Shown: positions 29,176 through 40,772 of the stretch, piece after piece
Layout of the letters: the number at the start of each line of letters is the position of its first letter
Position numbering within the stretch: position 1 is the first letter of the stretch
NCBI RefSeq assembly: GCF_000468095.1
Contig: NZ_ASZC01000021.1
Location: forward strand, 1-64,000
DNA length: 64,000 nucleotides
From: Pantoea sp. AS-PWVM4
GTDB lineage: Bacteria; Pseudomonadota; Gammaproteobacteria; Enterobacterales; Enterobacteriaceae
Direction: 5' to 3'
Notes under the pieces: generated by a model
What the model saw: the letters and a program-made list of their open reading frames with translations, nothing else
The model's database searches: none
What the model was told of the DNA's origin: nothing
Position numbers and translations under genes: made by a program

Positions 29176-30663
29176 ATGAACAAAGAGATCTTAGCTGTAG
29201 TAGAAGCCGTTTCTAACGAAAAAGCCCTGCCGCGTGAGAAAATCTTCGAAGCGCTGGAGAGCGCTTTGGCCACTGCGACCAAAAAGAAGTATGAGCAGGA
29301 AATCGACGTGCGTGTCAGCATTGACCGCCGTAGTGGCGATTTCGATACTTTCCGTCGCTGGCTGATTGTTGATGAAGTGACGCAGCCGACTCGCGAGATC
29401 ACGCTGGAAGCAGCCCGCTTCGAAGATGAAGCATTCAATCTGGGCGATTTTGTTGAAGATCAGATTGAATCGGTCACGTTTGACCGTATCACCACCCAGA
29501 CGGCGAAGCAGGTTATCGTGCAGAAAGTGCGCGAAGCTGAACGCGCAATGGTGGTGGATCAGTTCCGCGAGCAGGAAGGCGACATCATCACTGGCGTGGT
29601 GAAGAAAGTGAACCGCGACAACATCACGCTGGATCTCGGCAGCAATGCTGAAGCGGTCATCGTGCGTGAAGATATGCTGCCGCGTGAAAACTTCCGCCCT
29701 GGCGACCGTATTCGCGGTGTGCTGTATGCCGTGCGTCCGGAAGCGCGTGGTGCGCAGCTGTTCGTGACCCGTTCGAAGCCGGAAATGCTGATCGAACTGT
29801 TCCGCATCGAAGTACCGGAAATTGGCGAAGAAGTTATTGAGATCAAAGCGGCAGCGCGTGATCCCGGTTCTCGCGCCAAAATCGCGGTAAAAACCAATGA
29901 CAAACGTATCGATCCGGTGGGTGCCTGCGTAGGTATGCGTGGCGCTCGCGTGCAGGCTGTCTCCAGCGAACTGGGTGGCGAGCGTATCGATATCGTGCTG
30001 TGGGACGATAACCCGGCACAGTTCGTCATCAACGCTATGGCTCCGGCTGATGTAGCGTCAATTGTGGTGGATGAAGACAATCACACCATGGATATCGCTG
30101 TTGAAGCTGGCAATCTGGCTCAGGCGATCGGCCGTAACGGCCAAAACGTACGTCTGGCTTCCCAGCTGAGCGGTTGGGAACTGAACGTAATGACCGTCGA
30201 TGACCTGCAGGCGAAGCATCAGGCTGAAGCCCACGCGGCCATCGATATGTTCACCAAACATCTCGACATCGACGAAGAGTTTGCCACCATTCTGGTGGAA
30301 GAGGGCTTCTCTTCTCTTGAAGAGCTGGCATATGTACCGATCAACGAGCTGCTGGAAATTGACGGCCTCGATGAAGACACGGTAGAAGCCCTGCGTGAAC
30401 GAGCAAAAAATGCGTTAACTACCCTGGCACTGGCGAAAGAAGAGAGCCGTGGCAATCAGGAGCCTGCTGAGGATCTGCTGAATCTCGAGGGTCTGGATCG
30501 TGCGATGGCTTACCGTCTGGCAGCGATTGGCGTTTGCACGCTGGAAGATCTTGCCGAGCAAGGTGTCGACGATCTGACAGATATCGAAGGGCTGGATGAT
30601 GAGAAAGCCGGCGCGCTGATCATGGCCGCGCGTAATATCTGCTGGTTCGGCGATGACGCATAA
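29176..30663 (+). CDS. nusA: NusA, transcription termination/antitermination factor
   Basis: 495 aa, same as E. coli. Binds RNA polymerase to regulate pausing, termination and antitermination. Order: N-terminal polymerase-binding domain (1-about 130), S1 domain (about 135-200, [16 protein letters not shown]), two KH domains (about 230-345, including [17 protein letters not shown]) and two acidic repeats (from about 365). The ATG at 29176 gives [16 protein letters not shown]; the in-frame TTG at 29161 is rejected. Central gene of the rimP-nusA-infB-rbfA-truB-rpsO-pnp cluster. Confidence 0.98.
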   Translation: MNKEILAVVEAVSNEKALPREKIFEALESALATATKKKYEQEIDVRVSIDRRSGDFDTFRRWLIVDEVTQPTREITLEAARFEDEAFNLGDFVEDQIESVTFDRITTQTAKQVIVQKVREAERAMVVDQFREQEGDIITGVVKKVNRDNITLDLGSNAEAVIVREDMLPRENFRPGDRIRGVLYAVRPEARGAQLFVTRSKPEMLIELFRIEVPEIGEEVIEIKAAARDPGSRAKIAVKTNDKRIDPVGACVGMRGARVQAVSSELGGERIDIVLWDDNPAQFVINAMAPADVASIVVDEDNHTMDIAVEAGNLAQAIGRNGQNVRLASQLSGWELNVMTVDDLQAKHQAEAHAAIDMFTKHLDIDEEFATILVEEGFSSLEELAYVPINELLEIDGLDEDTVEALRERAKNALTTLALAKEESRGNQEPAEDLLNLEGLDRAMAYRLAAIGVCTLEDLAEQGVDDLTDIEGLDDEKAGALIMAARNICWFGDDA

Positions 30664-30680
30664 TTACAGGAAGGAACAGC

Positions 30681-33374
30681 ATGACAGATGTAACCGTAAA
30701 ATCGCTGGCCGCCGAAATTCAGACTCCGGTAGATCGCCTGGTACAGCAATTTGCTGATGCGGGGATCCGTAAGTCTGAGAACGACGCGGTGACCCAGCAA
30801 GAGAAAGAAACCTTATTGTCCCACCTGAATCGTGAACATGGTCAGGCCGGTTCAGGTAAACTGACGCTGCAACGTAAAACTCGCAGCACCTTGAATATTC
30901 CTGGCACCGGGGGTAAAAGTAAGTCGGTGCAAATCGAAGTCCGCAAAAAGCGCACCTATGTGAAGGGTGATGCAGAAGCCGAAGCGCAGGCTCAGGCTGA
31001 AGCTGAAGCCGAGGCGCAGCGTGAAGCGGAAGAGAAGGCGCGTCGCGAGGCGGAAGAACAAGCCCGTCGCGAAGCTGAACAAAAAGCGCAACGTGAAGCC
31101 GAAGAAAAAGCCAAGCGCGAAGCCGCTGACAAGGCGAAGCGTGAAGCAGCGGAAAATGACAAAGTGACTAATCAACCTACCGACGAACTAACCAAAGCCG
31201 CGAATTCTGATAAGGCCCGTCGTGAAGCCGAAGCCGCAGAACTGAAGCGTAAAGCCGAAGAAGAAGCGCGCCGTAAGCTGGAAGAAAACGCACGACGTGC
31301 GGCTGAAGAAGCCCGCCGTCTGGCAGAAGAAAAAGCTGCTGAGTGGGAAAAACCGGAAGAAGAGGATAAAGGCGACTATCACGTCACCACCTCGACCCAT
31401 GCCCGCCAGGCTGAAGATGAAAACGATCGCGAAGTTGAAGGCGGTCGTGGCCGTGGCCGCACCACTAAAGCTGCTCGCCCTGCCAAGAAAGGCAACAAGC
31501 ATTCTGAAGCCAAAACTGACCGTGAAGAAGCGCGCGCCGCTGTTCGTGGTGGTAAAGGCGGTAAACATCGCAAACCGAGCTCCCTGCAACAAGGCTTTAA
31601 CAAGCCAGCTCAGGCAGTGAACCGTGATGTTATCATCGGTGAAACCATCACCGTTTCAGAATTGGCTAACAAAATGGCCGTGAAAGGTTCCCTGGTCATC
31701 AAAGCCATGATGAAGATGGGCGCTATGGCGACCATTAACCAGGTTATCGATCAGGAAACTGCCCAGCTGGTTGCGGAAGAGATGGGTCACAAAGTGATCC
31801 TGCGCCGTGAGAATGAGCTGGAAGAAGCGGTGATGGACGATCGTGATACCGACGCTGCGCAGGAAAGCCGCGCACCGGTCGTGACTATCATGGGTCACGT
31901 TGACCACGGTAAAACCTCACTGCTGGACTACATCCGCTCCACCAAAGTCGCCTCAGGCGAAGCGGGCGGCATTACCCAGCATATCGGTGCTTACCACGTT
32001 GAAACCGAAAACGGCATGATCACCTTCCTGGATACCCCGGGCCACGCCGCGTTTACCGCGATGCGTGCGCGTGGTGCACAGGCAACGGATATCGTTATCC
32101 TGGTCGTGGCCGCGGATGACGGCGTGATGCCGCAGACCATTGAAGCTATCCAGCACGCGAAAGCGGCCGGTGTGCCGGTTGTGGTTGCCGTGAACAAGAT
32201 CGACAAACCAGAAGCCGATCCGGATCGCGTTAAGAACGAGCTGACTCAGTACGGTATCATCCCGGAAGAGTGGGGCGGCGAGAACATGTTCGTCAACGTT
32301 TCTGCGAAAGCCGGTACCGGCATTGATGACCTGCTGAACGCAATTCTGCTGCAAGCGGAAGTTCTGGAACTGACTGCTATCCGTGAAGGTATGGCAAGCG
32401 GCGTGGTGATTGAATCGTTCCTCGACAAAGGTCGTGGTCCGGTCGCTACCGTTCTGGTGCGTGAAGGTACGCTGAATAAAGGCGACATCGTGCTGTGCGG
32501 CTTCGAATATGGCCGTGTGCGTGCGATGCGTGACGAGCTGGGCCGTGAAGTGTTGGCTGCTGGTCCGTCAATTCCGGTCGAAATCCTCGGTCTGTCCGGT
32601 GTTCCGGCTGCGGGTGATGAAGCCACCGTGGTCCGTGACGAGAAGAAAGCGCGTGAAGTTGCTTTGTATCGTCAGGGTAAATTCCGCGAAGTGAAACTGG
32701 CGCGTCAGCAGAAATCTAAGCTGGAGAACATGTTCGCCAACATGACCGAAGGCGAAGTGTCCGAGCTGAACATCGTACTGAAATCCGACGTACAGGGTTC
32801 TGTGGAAGCGATCTCCGACTCCCTGCTGAAACTCTCCACCGACGAAGTGAAGGTGAAGATTATCGGTTCGGGCGTAGGTGGTATCACCGAAACCGACGCG
32901 ACGCTGGCTGCGGCTTCCAACGCGATCATCCTCGGCTTCAACGTGCGTGCTGATGCTTCGGCTCGTCGCGTAATTGAAGCGGAAAGCGTGGACCTGCGTT
33001 ACTACTCCGTCATCTATAACCTGATTGACGAAGTGAAAGCGGCGATGAGCGGCATGCTGGCTCCGGAATACAAACAGCAGATCATTGGTCTGGCTGAAGT
33101 TCGTGATGTGTTCAAGTCACCGAAATTTGGTGCGATCGCGGGCTGTATGGTTACCGAAGGCAACATCAAACGTCACAACCCGATCCGTGTTCTGCGCGAC
33201 AACGTTGTTATCTATGAAGGCGAACTGGAATCCCTGCGTCGCTTCAAAGACGATGTCAACGAAGTGCGTAACGGCATGGAGTGTGGTATCGGCGTGAAGA
33301 ACTACAACGACGTTCGTGTCGGCGATATGATCGAAGTCTTTGAAGTGATTGAAGTTAAACGCACCATCGATTGA
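30681..33374 (+). CDS. infB: InfB, translation initiation factor IF-2
   Basis: 897 aa (E. coli 890). GTPase that brings fMet-tRNA to the 30S subunit. The N-terminal IF2 domain is followed by a long charged Ala/Glu/Arg helix (about 95-220). The G domain begins with G1 GHVDHGKT, then G3 DTPGH and G4 NKID, and domains II-IV follow. An in-frame GTG at 31164 (residue 162) corresponds to the internal IF2-2 start of E. coli. The next internal start (Met165 in E. coli) is a CTA Leu here. A good site (AGGAAGGAACAGC) precedes the main ATG. Confidence 0.97.
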   Translation: MTDVTVKSLAAEIQTPVDRLVQQFADAGIRKSENDAVTQQEKETLLSHLNREHGQAGSGKLTLQRKTRSTLNIPGTGGKSKSVQIEVRKKRTYVKGDAEAEAQAQAEAEAEAQREAEEKARREAEEQARREAEQKAQREAEEKAKREAADKAKREAAENDKVTNQPTDELTKAANSDKARREAEAAELKRKAEEEARRKLEENARRAAEEARRLAEEKAAEWEKPEEEDKGDYHVTTSTHARQAEDENDREVEGGRGRGRTTKAARPAKKGNKHSEAKTDREEARAAVRGGKGGKHRKPSSLQQGFNKPAQAVNRDVIIGETITVSELANKMAVKGSLVIKAMMKMGAMATINQVIDQETAQLVAEEMGHKVILRRENELEEAVMDDRDTDAAQESRAPVVTIMGHVDHGKTSLLDYIRSTKVASGEAGGITQHIGAYHVETENGMITFLDTPGHAAFTAMRARGAQATDIVILVVAADDGVMPQTIEAIQHAKAAGVPVVVAVNKIDKPEADPDRVKNELTQYGIIPEEWGGENMFVNVSAKAGTGIDDLLNAILLQAEVLELTAIREGMASGVVIESFLDKGRGPVATVLVREGTLNKGDIVLCGFEYGRVRAMRDELGREVLAAGPSIPVEILGLSGVPAAGDEATVVRDEKKAREVALYRQGKFREVKLARQQKSKLENMFANMTEGEVSELNIVLKSDVQGSVEAISDSLLKLSTDEVKVKIIGSGVGGITETDATLAAASNAIILGFNVRADASARRVIEAESVDLRYYSVIYNLIDEVKAAMSGMLAPEYKQQIIGLAEVRDVFKSPKFGAIAGCMVTEGNIKRHNPIRVLRDNVVIYEGELESLRRFKDDVNEVRNGMECGIGVKNYNDVRVGDMIEVFEVIEVKRTID

Positions 33375-33398
33375 TCATCATCTGATGTGTTGCAATTT

Positions 33399-33417
33399 GG
33401 GAGGCCGCTGGCCTCCC
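33399..33417 (+). other. GC-rich hairpin between infB and rbfA
   Basis: GGGAGGCC pairs with GGCCTCCC around GCT. The sequence after it (GAATTATTT) is only weakly T-rich, so it may be an RNA processing or attenuation hairpin in the operon rather than a full terminator. Confidence 0.55.
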
Positions 33418-33439
33418 GAATTATTTGGGAGAAAGCATA

Positions 33440-33847
33440 ATGGCGAAAGAATTTGGCCGCCCACAGCGCGTTTCACAGGAATTGCAGAAAGAGATCGCAA
33501 TCATCCTGCAACGCGAAATTAAAGATCCGCGCCTTGGTATGATGGTGACGGTTTCTGGCGTTGAAGTGTCACGCGATCTGGCTTATGCCAAAGTGTTTGT
33601 CACTTTTTTGAATGATAAAGACGAAGAAGCGGTGAAAAACGGTCTGAAGGCACTCAAAGAGGCTTCAGGTTATATCCGTACTTTAGTCGGTAAAGCGATG
33701 CGTCTGCGCATTGTGCCTGAGCTGACCTTCTTCTATGACAACTCGTTGATCGAAGGTATGCGCATGTCAAACCTGGTCACCAACGTTGTCAAAAATGATG
33801 CTGAACGCCGTGGCGATCATGCAACGGACGACGACAAGGAGGATTGA
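33440..33847 (+). CDS. rbfA: RbfA, 30S ribosome-binding factor
   Basis: 135 aa (E. coli 133). KH-fold cold-shock protein needed for 16S rRNA 5'-end maturation. Family blocks visible: [39 protein letters not shown] and [14 protein letters not shown]. The ATG at 33440 follows TTGGGAGAAAGC; a GTG/ATG reading from 33425 is less likely. Its TGA overlaps the truB start as TGATG, implying coupling. The acidic C-terminal tail ([10 protein letters not shown]) is typical. Confidence 0.97.
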   Translation: MAKEFGRPQRVSQELQKEIAIILQREIKDPRLGMMVTVSGVEVSRDLAYAKVFVTFLNDKDEEAVKNGLKALKEASGYIRTLVGKAMRLRIVPELTFFYDNSLIEGMRMSNLVTNVVKNDAERRGDHATDDDKED

Positions 33848-34791
33848 TGAGTCGTCCTCGTCGTCGCGGTCGCGATGTGCATGGTGTATTGCTGCTGGAT
33901 AAGCATCAGGGTGCGTCCTCTAACGGCGTGCTGCAAAAAGTAAAACGCATCTTTAATGCGAACAAAGCGGGCCATACCGGTGCGTTGGATCCGCTGGCAA
34001 CCGGCATGCTGCCCATCTGTCTCGGTGAGGCCACCAAGTTTTCGCAGTATCTGCTGGATTCGGATAAGCGTTACCGGGTGATTGCTCGCCTGGGTGAGCG
34101 TACCGATACCTCTGATGCCGACGGCAATGTGGTCGAAACCCGTCCGGTCAGCTTTACTCAGGCTGAGCTGGATGCTGCACTGGAAAGTTTTCGTGGCGAT
34201 ACCCAGCAGGTGCCGACCATGTTTTCGGCGCTGAAGCATCAGGGGCGTCCGTTGTATGAGTATGCACGCCAGGGGATTACCGTTGAGCGTGATGCCCGTC
34301 CCATCACCGTGTATGAACTGCTGTTTATTCGTTGGGAAGGGGATGAGCTGGAGCTGGAAATCCACTGCTCCAAAGGCACCTATATTCGGACCATCATCGA
34401 CGACCTCGGCGAGAAACTCGGTTGTGGTGCCCATGTGATCATGCTGCGTCGTTTGCAGGTTTCCCGCTATCCGGCAGAGAAAATGGTCACGCTTGAACAG
34501 TTGCAAGCGTTGTTGGAACAAGCCACAGCGGCAGAAATCGCGCCTGCTGAACTGCTCGATCCGCTCTTGTTACCGATGGATAGCCCGGCTGCGGATTTTC
34601 CGGAAGTGAATCTGCCCGATGCCGTTGCCGCTTTCTTTAAGCTGGGCCAGCCGGTGCAGGCCGAAGGGGTGCCTGCGGCGGGCCTGGTGCGAGTCACGGA
34701 AGGCGAAGCGCGTAAATTTATCGGTATGGCAGAGATTGACGAGCGACTGCGTGTTGCGCCACGCCGTCTGGTGGTAGAATTTCCGCAATAA
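33847..34791 (+). CDS. truB: TruB, tRNA pseudouridine-55 synthase
   Basis: 314 aa, same as E. coli. Makes the universal T-loop pseudouridine 55 in tRNAs and also acts as a tRNA chaperone. Catalytic Asp48 lies in [14 protein letters not shown]. The family motifs [28 protein letters not shown] and [14 protein letters not shown] are visible, and a C-terminal PUA-like domain starts near 250. The start overlaps the rbfA stop by one base. Confidence 0.97.
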   Translation: MSRPRRRGRDVHGVLLLDKHQGASSNGVLQKVKRIFNANKAGHTGALDPLATGMLPICLGEATKFSQYLLDSDKRYRVIARLGERTDTSDADGNVVETRPVSFTQAELDAALESFRGDTQQVPTMFSALKHQGRPLYEYARQGITVERDARPITVYELLFIRWEGDELELEIHCSKGTYIRTIIDDLGEKLGCGAHVIMLRRLQVSRYPAEKMVTLEQLQALLEQATAAEIAPAELLDPLLLPMDSPAADFPEVNLPDAVAAFFKLGQPVQAEGVPAAGLVRVTEGEARKFIGMAEIDERLRVAPRRLVVEFPQ

Positions 34792-34914
34792 TGCGGTTCG
34801 CCCAACGGGGTATTTGCGTTGCCGCTGGGCGAAGAGTAGAATAGCGCGGCTTTAAAAGCGGGCTGCTGAATTAGAGATCGGCACCCATACATTCATTAAT
34901 AACTGGAGTTTATT

Positions 34915-35184
34915 ATGTCTCTAAGCGTAGAAGCTAAAGCAGAGATCGTTGCCAAATACGGTCGTGGTGCTAACGACAGCGGTTCAACTGAAGTTCAGGT
35001 TGCTCTGCTGACTGCTCAGATTAACCACCTGCAGGGTCACTTCTCTGAGCACAAAAAAGACCACCACAGCCGTCGCGGTCTGCTGCGCATGGTATCCCAG
35101 CGTCGTAAGCTGCTGGACTACCTGAAGCGTAAAGACGTTGCACGCTACACCAGCCTGATCGAAAACCTGGGTCTGCGTCGCTAA
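34915..35184 (+). CDS. rpsO: RpsO, 30S ribosomal protein S15
   Basis: 89 aa, same as E. coli. Primary 16S rRNA-binding protein that represses its own translation by binding a pseudoknot in its leader. The conserved core is visible ([22 protein letters not shown]-like stretch, [24 protein letters not shown] read in part). The gene has its own upstream spacer of 123 bp with a possible -10 (TAGAAT near 34836) and TGGAGTTTATT before ATG. Followed by a terminator and then pnp. Confidence 0.98.
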   Translation: MSLSVEAKAEIVAKYGRGANDSGSTEVQVALLTAQINHLQGHFSEHKKDHHSRRGLLRMVSQRRKLLDYLKRKDVARYTSLIENLGLRR

Positions 35185-35264
35185 GTCTGAAGAATCTGAT
35201 CAAGGGTGTAGCGCAGACAGTATGCAAAAAAACGCATCTGATGATCAGATTTGTGCGAGTTTCG

Positions 35265-35296
35265 CGAAAAGGGGGCCTTTATGGCCCCTTTTTTCG
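35265..35296 (+). terminator. rpsO terminator
   Basis: AAAAGGGGGCC and GGCCCCTTTTTT form a GC-rich hairpin with a single bulge and a T run, 80 bp downstream of the rpsO stop. Confidence 0.88.
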
Positions 35297-35365
35297 AGCA
35301 ATCGGCAGCAATCCGGTCCAAACTCATGTATTGTTGCTGAGAGTGATCTTCGCTTGCAGAGGTTC

Positions 35366-35422
35366 GCGCGGCTAATGAGAGGCTTTACCGCAAGGGCGGT
35401 TAAAGGTTGTCATTAGTCGCGA
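35366..35422 (+). promoter_or_regulatory. pnp leader stem-loop (RNase III processing site candidate)
   Basis: CGCGGCTAATGAGAGGC and its downstream partner ending GTCATTAGTCGCG form a long imperfect stem in the pnp leader. In E. coli RNase III cuts a stem at this position and PNPase then degrades its own mRNA. Same structure and place; function inferred. Confidence 0.75.
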
Positions 35423-35493
35423 GGATGCAGCTGAAGATCGGTAATCCCCGGCGGGCCTGAGATGGGTCTGCCCCGACGTTAAGGACTTTAATT

Positions 35494-37632
35494 TTGCTGA
35501 ACCCGATCGTACGCAAATTCCAATATGGTCAGCATACCGTCACGCTGGAAACTGGCATGATGGCACGCCAGGCCACCGCTGCTGTGATGGTAAGCATGGA
35601 CGACACCGCGGTTTTCGTAACCGTTGTTGGCCAGAAAAAAGCTAAACCAGGTCAGGACTTCTTCCCGTTGACCGTCAACTATCAGGAGCGTACTTACGCT
35701 GCTGGCCGTATCCCGGGTAGCTTCTTCCGTCGTGAAGGCCGTCCGAGCGAAGGTGAAACCCTGATCGCGCGTCTGATTGACCGCCCGGTTCGCCCGCTGT
35801 TCCCGGAAGGTTTTGTTAACGAAGTTCAGGTTATCGCTACCGTTGTTTCTGTTAACCCACAGGTTAACCCGGATATCGTTGCGATGATTGGTGCTTCTGC
35901 TGCGCTGTCGCTGTCTGGTATTCCGTTCAACGGCCCGATCGGTGCTGCGCGCGTTGGTTACATCAACGATCAATACGTACTGAACCCGACGGCTGACGAA
36001 ATCAAACAATCTCGTCTGGATCTGGTGGTTGCCGGTACACAGAACGCCGTGCTGATGGTGGAATCTGAAGCTGATATCCTGACTGAAGATCAGATGCTGG
36101 GTGCGGTGGTATTCGGCCACGACCAGCAACAGGTTGTCATCGAAAACATCAACGCGCTGGTGGCTGAAGCCGGTAAACCGCGTTGGGACTGGCAGCCAGA
36201 GCCTGCTAACGATGCACTGATTTCACGCGTTGCCGCACTGGCTGAAGCACGCATCAGCGATGCTTACCGCATCACTGATAAGCAGGAACGTTACGCTCAG
36301 GTTGGCGTTATCAAAGACGAAACCATTGCTGCGCTGCTGGCTGAAGACGAAACGCTGGATGACGCTGAAATCGGCGACATCGTGCACAGCCTGGAAAAGA
36401 ACGTGGTACGTACCCGTATTCTGAACGGCGAACCGCGTATCGATGGCCGTGAAAAAGACATGATTCGTGGTCTGGACGTGCGCACTGGCGTGCTGCCGCG
36501 TACCCACGGTTCTTCGCTGTTCACCCGTGGTGAAACTCAGGCGCTGGTTACTGCTACCCTGGGTACTGCCCGTGATGCGCAGAGCCTGGACGAGCTGATG
36601 GGCGAACGTACCGACAGCTTCCTGTTCCACTACAACTTCCCTCCGTACTCGGTGGGTGAGACCGGTATGGTCGGTTCACCAAAGCGTCGTGAAATTGGTC
36701 ACGGTCGTCTGGCGAAACGCGGCGTGCTGGCGGTGATGCCGAAGCAGGAAGATTTCCCGTACACCGTACGTGTGGTATCTGAAATCACCGAATCAAACGG
36801 TTCTTCTTCTATGGCTTCCGTGTGTGGCGCTTCTCTGGCGCTGATGGATGCTGGTGTGCCGATCAAAGCTGCCGTAGCCGGTATCGCGATGGGCCTGGTA
36901 AAAGAAGACGAAAAATTTGTGGTTTTGTCTGACATCCTGGGTGACGAAGATCACCTCGGCGACATGGACTTCAAAGTGGCCGGTAGCCGTGAAGGTGTGA
37001 CCGCGCTGCAGATGGATATCAAAATCGAAGGGATCACCCGCGAGATCATGCAGGTTGCTTTGAACCAGGCTAAGGGTGCGCGTCTGCACATTCTGAGCGT
37101 GATGGAGCAGGCAATCAGCACGCCGCGTCAGGAGATTTCTGAGTTCGCACCGCGTATTTACACCATCAAGATCAATGCAGACAAGATCAAAGATGTCATC
37201 GGTAAAGGCGGTTCTGTCATTCGTGCGCTGACTGAAGAAACCGGCACCACCATCGAAATCGAAGATGATGGCACCGTGAAGATCGCCGCGACCGATGGCC
37301 TGAAAGCGAAAGAAGCTATTCGTCGTATCGAAGAGATCACCGCAGAAATCGAAGTGGGCCGCATTTACAGTGGTAAAGTGACCCGTATCGTTGATTTCGG
37401 TGCCTTTGTTGCGATTGGCGGCGGCAAAGAAGGTCTGGTACACATCTCTCAAATCGCTGACAAGCGCGTTGAGAAGGTGACCGACTATCTGCAGATGGGC
37501 CAGGAAGTTCCGGTTAAAGTACTGGAAGTGGACCGTCAGGGCCGTGTACGTCTGAGCATCAAAGAAGCGACAGAGCAGAAACCGCAGGCGGTCGAGACTA
37601 CCGCTGCGACCGATGCACCTGACGCCGAGTAA
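35494..37632 (+). CDS. pnp: PNPase, polyribonucleotide nucleotidyltransferase
   Basis: 712 aa (E. coli 711), starting at TTG as in E. coli ([20 protein letters not shown]). Phosphorolytic 3'-5' exoribonuclease and degradosome component. Two RNase PH domains (about 1-215 and 315-550) are separated by an all-helical domain. The KH domain (about 553-612) contains [12 protein letters not shown], and the S1 domain (about 622-690) contains [17 protein letters not shown]. The [12 protein letters not shown] loop is typical. AAGGACTTTAATT precedes the start. Autoregulated through its leader in the family. Confidence 0.98.
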   Translation: MLNPIVRKFQYGQHTVTLETGMMARQATAAVMVSMDDTAVFVTVVGQKKAKPGQDFFPLTVNYQERTYAAGRIPGSFFRREGRPSEGETLIARLIDRPVRPLFPEGFVNEVQVIATVVSVNPQVNPDIVAMIGASAALSLSGIPFNGPIGAARVGYINDQYVLNPTADEIKQSRLDLVVAGTQNAVLMVESEADILTEDQMLGAVVFGHDQQQVVIENINALVAEAGKPRWDWQPEPANDALISRVAALAEARISDAYRITDKQERYAQVGVIKDETIAALLAEDETLDDAEIGDIVHSLEKNVVRTRILNGEPRIDGREKDMIRGLDVRTGVLPRTHGSSLFTRGETQALVTATLGTARDAQSLDELMGERTDSFLFHYNFPPYSVGETGMVGSPKRREIGHGRLAKRGVLAVMPKQEDFPYTVRVVSEITESNGSSSMASVCGASLALMDAGVPIKAAVAGIAMGLVKEDEKFVVLSDILGDEDHLGDMDFKVAGSREGVTALQMDIKIEGITREIMQVALNQAKGARLHILSVMEQAISTPRQEISEFAPRIYTIKINADKIKDVIGKGGSVIRALTEETGTTIEIEDDGTVKIAATDGLKAKEAIRRIEEITAEIEVGRIYSGKVTRIVDFGAFVAIGGGKEGLVHISQIADKRVEKVTDYLQMGQEVPVKVLEVDRQGRVRLSIKEATEQKPQAVETTAATDAPDAE

Positions 37633-37650
37633 GCGTTTCCTGATTAGCCT

Positions 37651-37683
37651 CTCCCTGCCGTTTGGTGGGGAGAGGTGTTTGTA
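37651..37683 (+). terminator. Hairpin after pnp
   Basis: CTCTCCC and GGGGAGAG pair around a short loop, followed by GTGTTTGT, 19 bp after the pnp stop. The T run is weak, so it may be an incomplete terminator with read-through to nlpI. Confidence 0.55.
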
Positions 37684-37764
37684 TCATCGCGAGGGCGGGA
37701 ATCCTTGTGCACAGCAGGCGGATGACAGGATGGTTATCCCAATGTTTGTATTCGGGAGTGGGAA

Positions 37765-38649
37765 ATGAAGCCTTTTTTGCGCTGGTGTTTTGTTGCGACA
37801 GCTTTGACGCTGGCAGGATGCAGCAACTCCAATTGGCGTAAGAACGAAGTTCTGGCAGTACCTTTGCAGCCCACACTGCAGCAGGAAGTGATTTTGGCGC
37901 GAATGGAACAAATTCTTGCCAGTCGCGCCCTGACCGATGATGAACGCGCACAGCTATTATATGAGCGTGGAGTGTTGTATGATAGCTTAGGTCTGAGAGC
38001 ATTAGCGCGGAACGATTTCTCGCAAGCGCTGTCTATCAGACCGGATATGCCTGAGGTGTTTAACTATCTCGGCATATATTTAACGCAGGCAGGCAATTTT
38101 GATGCTGCCTATGAAGCGTTTGATTCTGTACTTGAGCTTGATCCAACTTACAACTATGCGCATTTAAACCGTGGTATCGCCCTCTATTACGGCGGTCGAT
38201 ACAAGTTAGCGCAAGATGATCTGCTGGCGTTTTATCAAGACGATCCTAATGATCCATTCCGCAGCCTGTGGCTCTACCTCGTTGAACGCGAGATGGATGT
38301 CGACAAAGCAAAAGTTTCGCTGAAACAGCGTTACGACAAAGCGGTCCGGGATCAATGGGGATGGAATATTGTCGAGTTCTACCTGGGCGACATCAGTGAA
38401 AAAACATTGATGGAACGTCTCAAGGCGGACGCAACGGATAACACCTCGCTCGCTGAACATCTCAGTGAAACCAACTTCTATTTAGGTAAGTACTACCTAA
38501 GTCTGGGGGAGAAGGACGACGCGAAAGCGTTGTTCAAACTGGCGGTGGCCAACAACGTTAACAACTTTGTTGAACACCGATACGCATTGTTGGAACTGGC
38601 GCAACTCGGCCAGGCACAAGACGATTTATCAGAATCTGACCAGCAATAG
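37765..38649 (+). CDS. nlpI: NlpI, outer-membrane lipoprotein with TPRs
   Basis: 294 aa, same as E. coli. Lipoprotein with signal peptide and lipobox LTLAGC, so Cys19 is the lipidated residue. About four to five tetratricopeptide repeats follow (for example around 60-95 and 96-130, with [19 protein letters not shown] and [20 protein letters not shown]). In E. coli it is an adaptor that brings the Prc protease to the endopeptidase MepS and scaffolds peptidoglycan hydrolases. Placed between pnp and deaD as in E. coli. Confidence 0.96.
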   Translation: MKPFLRWCFVATALTLAGCSNSNWRKNEVLAVPLQPTLQQEVILARMEQILASRALTDDERAQLLYERGVLYDSLGLRALARNDFSQALSIRPDMPEVFNYLGIYLTQAGNFDAAYEAFDSVLELDPTYNYAHLNRGIALYYGGRYKLAQDDLLAFYQDDPNDPFRSLWLYLVEREMDVDKAKVSLKQRYDKAVRDQWGWNIVEFYLGDISEKTLMERLKADATDNTSLAEHLSETNFYLGKYYLSLGEKDDAKALFKLAVANNVNNFVEHRYALLELAQLGQAQDDLSESDQQ

Positions 38650-38754
38650 CTGACGAACTTTTATTGCCTGAATTACCCGTTAAGTCATCATCTTCCGGGA
38701 TGAGGGCTTTTCTGTTCGTCGAAACTTCTAATTTGAGCCGGTTCACACTTTTCG

Positions 38755-38811
38755 ATGAAAATGACTGAAAATTTTCATGACGAGTTATGTAGACTGGCCG
38801 CCGCAATCTAA
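38755..38811 (+). CDS. yrbN: YrbN-like small protein upstream of deaD
   Basis: An 18-codon [21 protein letters not shown], lies between nlpI and deaD and ends 16 bp before the deaD ATG. E. coli has a small protein, YrbN, at exactly this place; as I recall it begins with nearly the same [15 protein letters not shown] stretch and is a little longer (about 26 aa). The conserved peptide at a conserved place argues for translation. No strong ribosome site precedes it. A leader-peptide role in deaD expression is a possibility, not shown. Confidence 0.7.
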   Translation: MKMTENFHDELCRLAAAI

Positions 38812-38827
38812 GAGGCACGTGTACTAC

Positions 38828-40753
38828 ATGACTGATATTCAAACCACTTTTGCTGATCTGGGCCTGAACGAATCCATCCTGTCTGCTCTTAACGACATGG
38901 GATACGTCAAGCCGTCACCGATCCAGGCTGAGTGCATTCCGCACCTGCTGGCTGGCCGTGACGTGCTGGGTATGGCACAGACCGGTAGTGGCAAAACTGC
39001 AGCATTCTCTCTGCCGCTGTTGAATAACATTGATCCAAATTTGAAAGCACCGCAGATTCTGGTGCTGGCACCGACCCGTGAGCTGGCGGTGCAGGTTGCT
39101 GAAGCAGCAACTGAATTCTCCAAACACATGCGTGGCGTAAACGTGTTGGCCCTGTACGGCGGCCAGCGTTATGACGTACAGCTGCGTGCACTGCGTCAGG
39201 GCCCGCAAATTGTCGTGGGCACCCCGGGTCGTCTGCTTGACCACCTGAAACGCGGTACGCTTGATCTGTCCAACCTGCGTGGTCTGGTACTGGACGAAGC
39301 TGACGAAATGCTGCGTATGGGCTTTATTGAAGACGTTGAAACCATCATGGCGCAGATCCCGGAAGGTCATCAGACCGCTCTGTTCTCTGCCACCATGCCG
39401 GAAGCGATTCGTCGTATCACCAAGCGTTTCATGAAAGATCCGCAGGAAGTGCGCATCCAGTCAAGCGTGACTACCCGCCCGGACATCTCTCAGTCTTACT
39501 GGACCGCTTATGGCCGTAAAACTGACGCGCTGGTGCGTTTCCTCGAAGCAGAAGACTTCGATGCTGCGATCATCTTCGTGCGTACCAAAAACGCAACGCT
39601 GGAAGTGGCTGAAGCGCTGGAGCGCAGTGGTTACAACAGCGCAGCACTGAACGGCGACATGAACCAGGCACTGCGTGAGCAGACGCTGGAGCGTCTGAAA
39701 GATGGTCGTCTCGACATCCTGATCGCAACCGACGTTGCTGCCCGTGGTCTGGACGTTGAGCGTATCAGCCTGGTTGTTAACTATGACATCCCGATGGACG
39801 CAGAATCTTACGTTCACCGTATCGGCCGTACCGGTCGTGCAGGCCGTGCAGGTCGTGCGCTGCTGTTCGTTGAGAACCGCGAGCGTCGTCTGCTGCGTAA
39901 CATCGAACGCACCATGAAGCTGACCATTCCGGAAGTTGAACTGCCGAATGCTGAGTTGCTGGGTGAGCGTCGTCTGGCTAAATTCGCGGCGAAAGTTCAG
40001 CAGCAGCTGGAAAGCAGCGATCTGGAAATGTACCGTGCTCTGCTGAGCAAAATGCAGCCGGAAGAAGATCTGGATATCGAAACCCTGGCTGCGGCACTGC
40101 TGAAAATGGCCCAGGGCGAACGTCCTCTGATCGTACCTGCTGATGCACCGCGTCCGCCGCGTCGTGAATTCCGTGATCGTGATGATCGTCGTGATTCCCG
40201 CGACTCTCGCGATTCTCGTGGTCCGCGTGACAGCCGTGATGGCGACCGTCCGCGTCGCGAGCGTCGTGATGTGGGCGAAATGCAGCTGTACCGCATTGAA
40301 GTGGGCCGTGATGATGGTGTTGAAGTTCGTCATATCGTGGGCGCGATCGCTAACGAAGGCGACATCAGCAGCCGTTACATCGGTAACATCAAGCTGTTTG
40401 CTTCTCACTCTACTATCGAGCTGCCGAAAGGCATGCCGGGCGAAGTTCTGCAACACTTCACCCGCACGCGTATTCTGAACAAACCGATGAATATGCAGTT
40501 GCTGGGCGACGCACAGCCGTTTGAGCGCGGTGAGCGCAGCGAACGTCGTGGCGGTGGTCGTGACTTCGGTGGTGAGCGTCGTGGTGGTAACCGTGAAGGT
40601 GGCGCACCGCGTGGTGAAGGTCGTGAAGGCGGTCGTCGTTTCTCTGAACGTCGTGAAGGTGGTCGTGAAGGTGGCCGTTTCAGCCGTGAAGGTAACCGTG
40701 GCCCGCGTCGCGAAGAAGCGGGTGCAGCAGCACCGCGTCGTCGTGATATCTAA
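38828..40753 (+). CDS. deaD: DeaD (CsdA), cold-shock DEAD-box RNA helicase
   Basis: 641 aa (E. coli 629). ATP-dependent RNA helicase acting in 50S assembly and RNA decay at low temperature. Q motif with PSPIQ, motif [10 protein letters not shown], motif [10 protein letters not shown], motif III SATMP, motif [10 protein letters not shown] and motif [13 protein letters not shown] are all present. The C-terminus has an RNA-binding domain (about 480-560). It is preceded by an RD/RDS-repeat linker ([18 protein letters not shown]) and followed by a Gly/Arg-rich tail. The ATG at 38828 ([13 protein letters not shown]) matches the family; an upstream in-frame ATG at 38777 is rejected. Confidence 0.95.
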   Translation: MTDIQTTFADLGLNESILSALNDMGYVKPSPIQAECIPHLLAGRDVLGMAQTGSGKTAAFSLPLLNNIDPNLKAPQILVLAPTRELAVQVAEAATEFSKHMRGVNVLALYGGQRYDVQLRALRQGPQIVVGTPGRLLDHLKRGTLDLSNLRGLVLDEADEMLRMGFIEDVETIMAQIPEGHQTALFSATMPEAIRRITKRFMKDPQEVRIQSSVTTRPDISQSYWTAYGRKTDALVRFLEAEDFDAAIIFVRTKNATLEVAEALERSGYNSAALNGDMNQALREQTLERLKDGRLDILIATDVAARGLDVERISLVVNYDIPMDAESYVHRIGRTGRAGRAGRALLFVENRERRLLRNIERTMKLTIPEVELPNAELLGERRLAKFAAKVQQQLESSDLEMYRALLSKMQPEEDLDIETLAAALLKMAQGERPLIVPADAPRPPRREFRDRDDRRDSRDSRDSRGPRDSRDGDRPRRERRDVGEMQLYRIEVGRDDGVEVRHIVGAIANEGDISSRYIGNIKLFASHSTIELPKGMPGEVLQHFTRTRILNKPMNMQLLGDAQPFERGERSERRGGGRDFGGERRGGNREGGAPRGEGREGGRRFSERREGGREGGRFSREGNRGPRREEAGAAAPRRRDI

Positions 40754-40772
40754 GCGATAAACGCTGAATAAC

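Larger units (their letters stand above)
35185..35493 (+). other. rpsO-pnp intergenic region (309 bp)
   Basis: It contains no gene that I can support. It holds the rpsO terminator (35265-35296), a candidate pnp promoter area and a long stem-loop (35366-35422). E. coli encodes the SraG small RNA in this spacer, but I cannot confirm an equivalent from this sequence alone. AAGGACTTTAATT just before 35494 is the pnp ribosome site. Confidence 0.7.
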
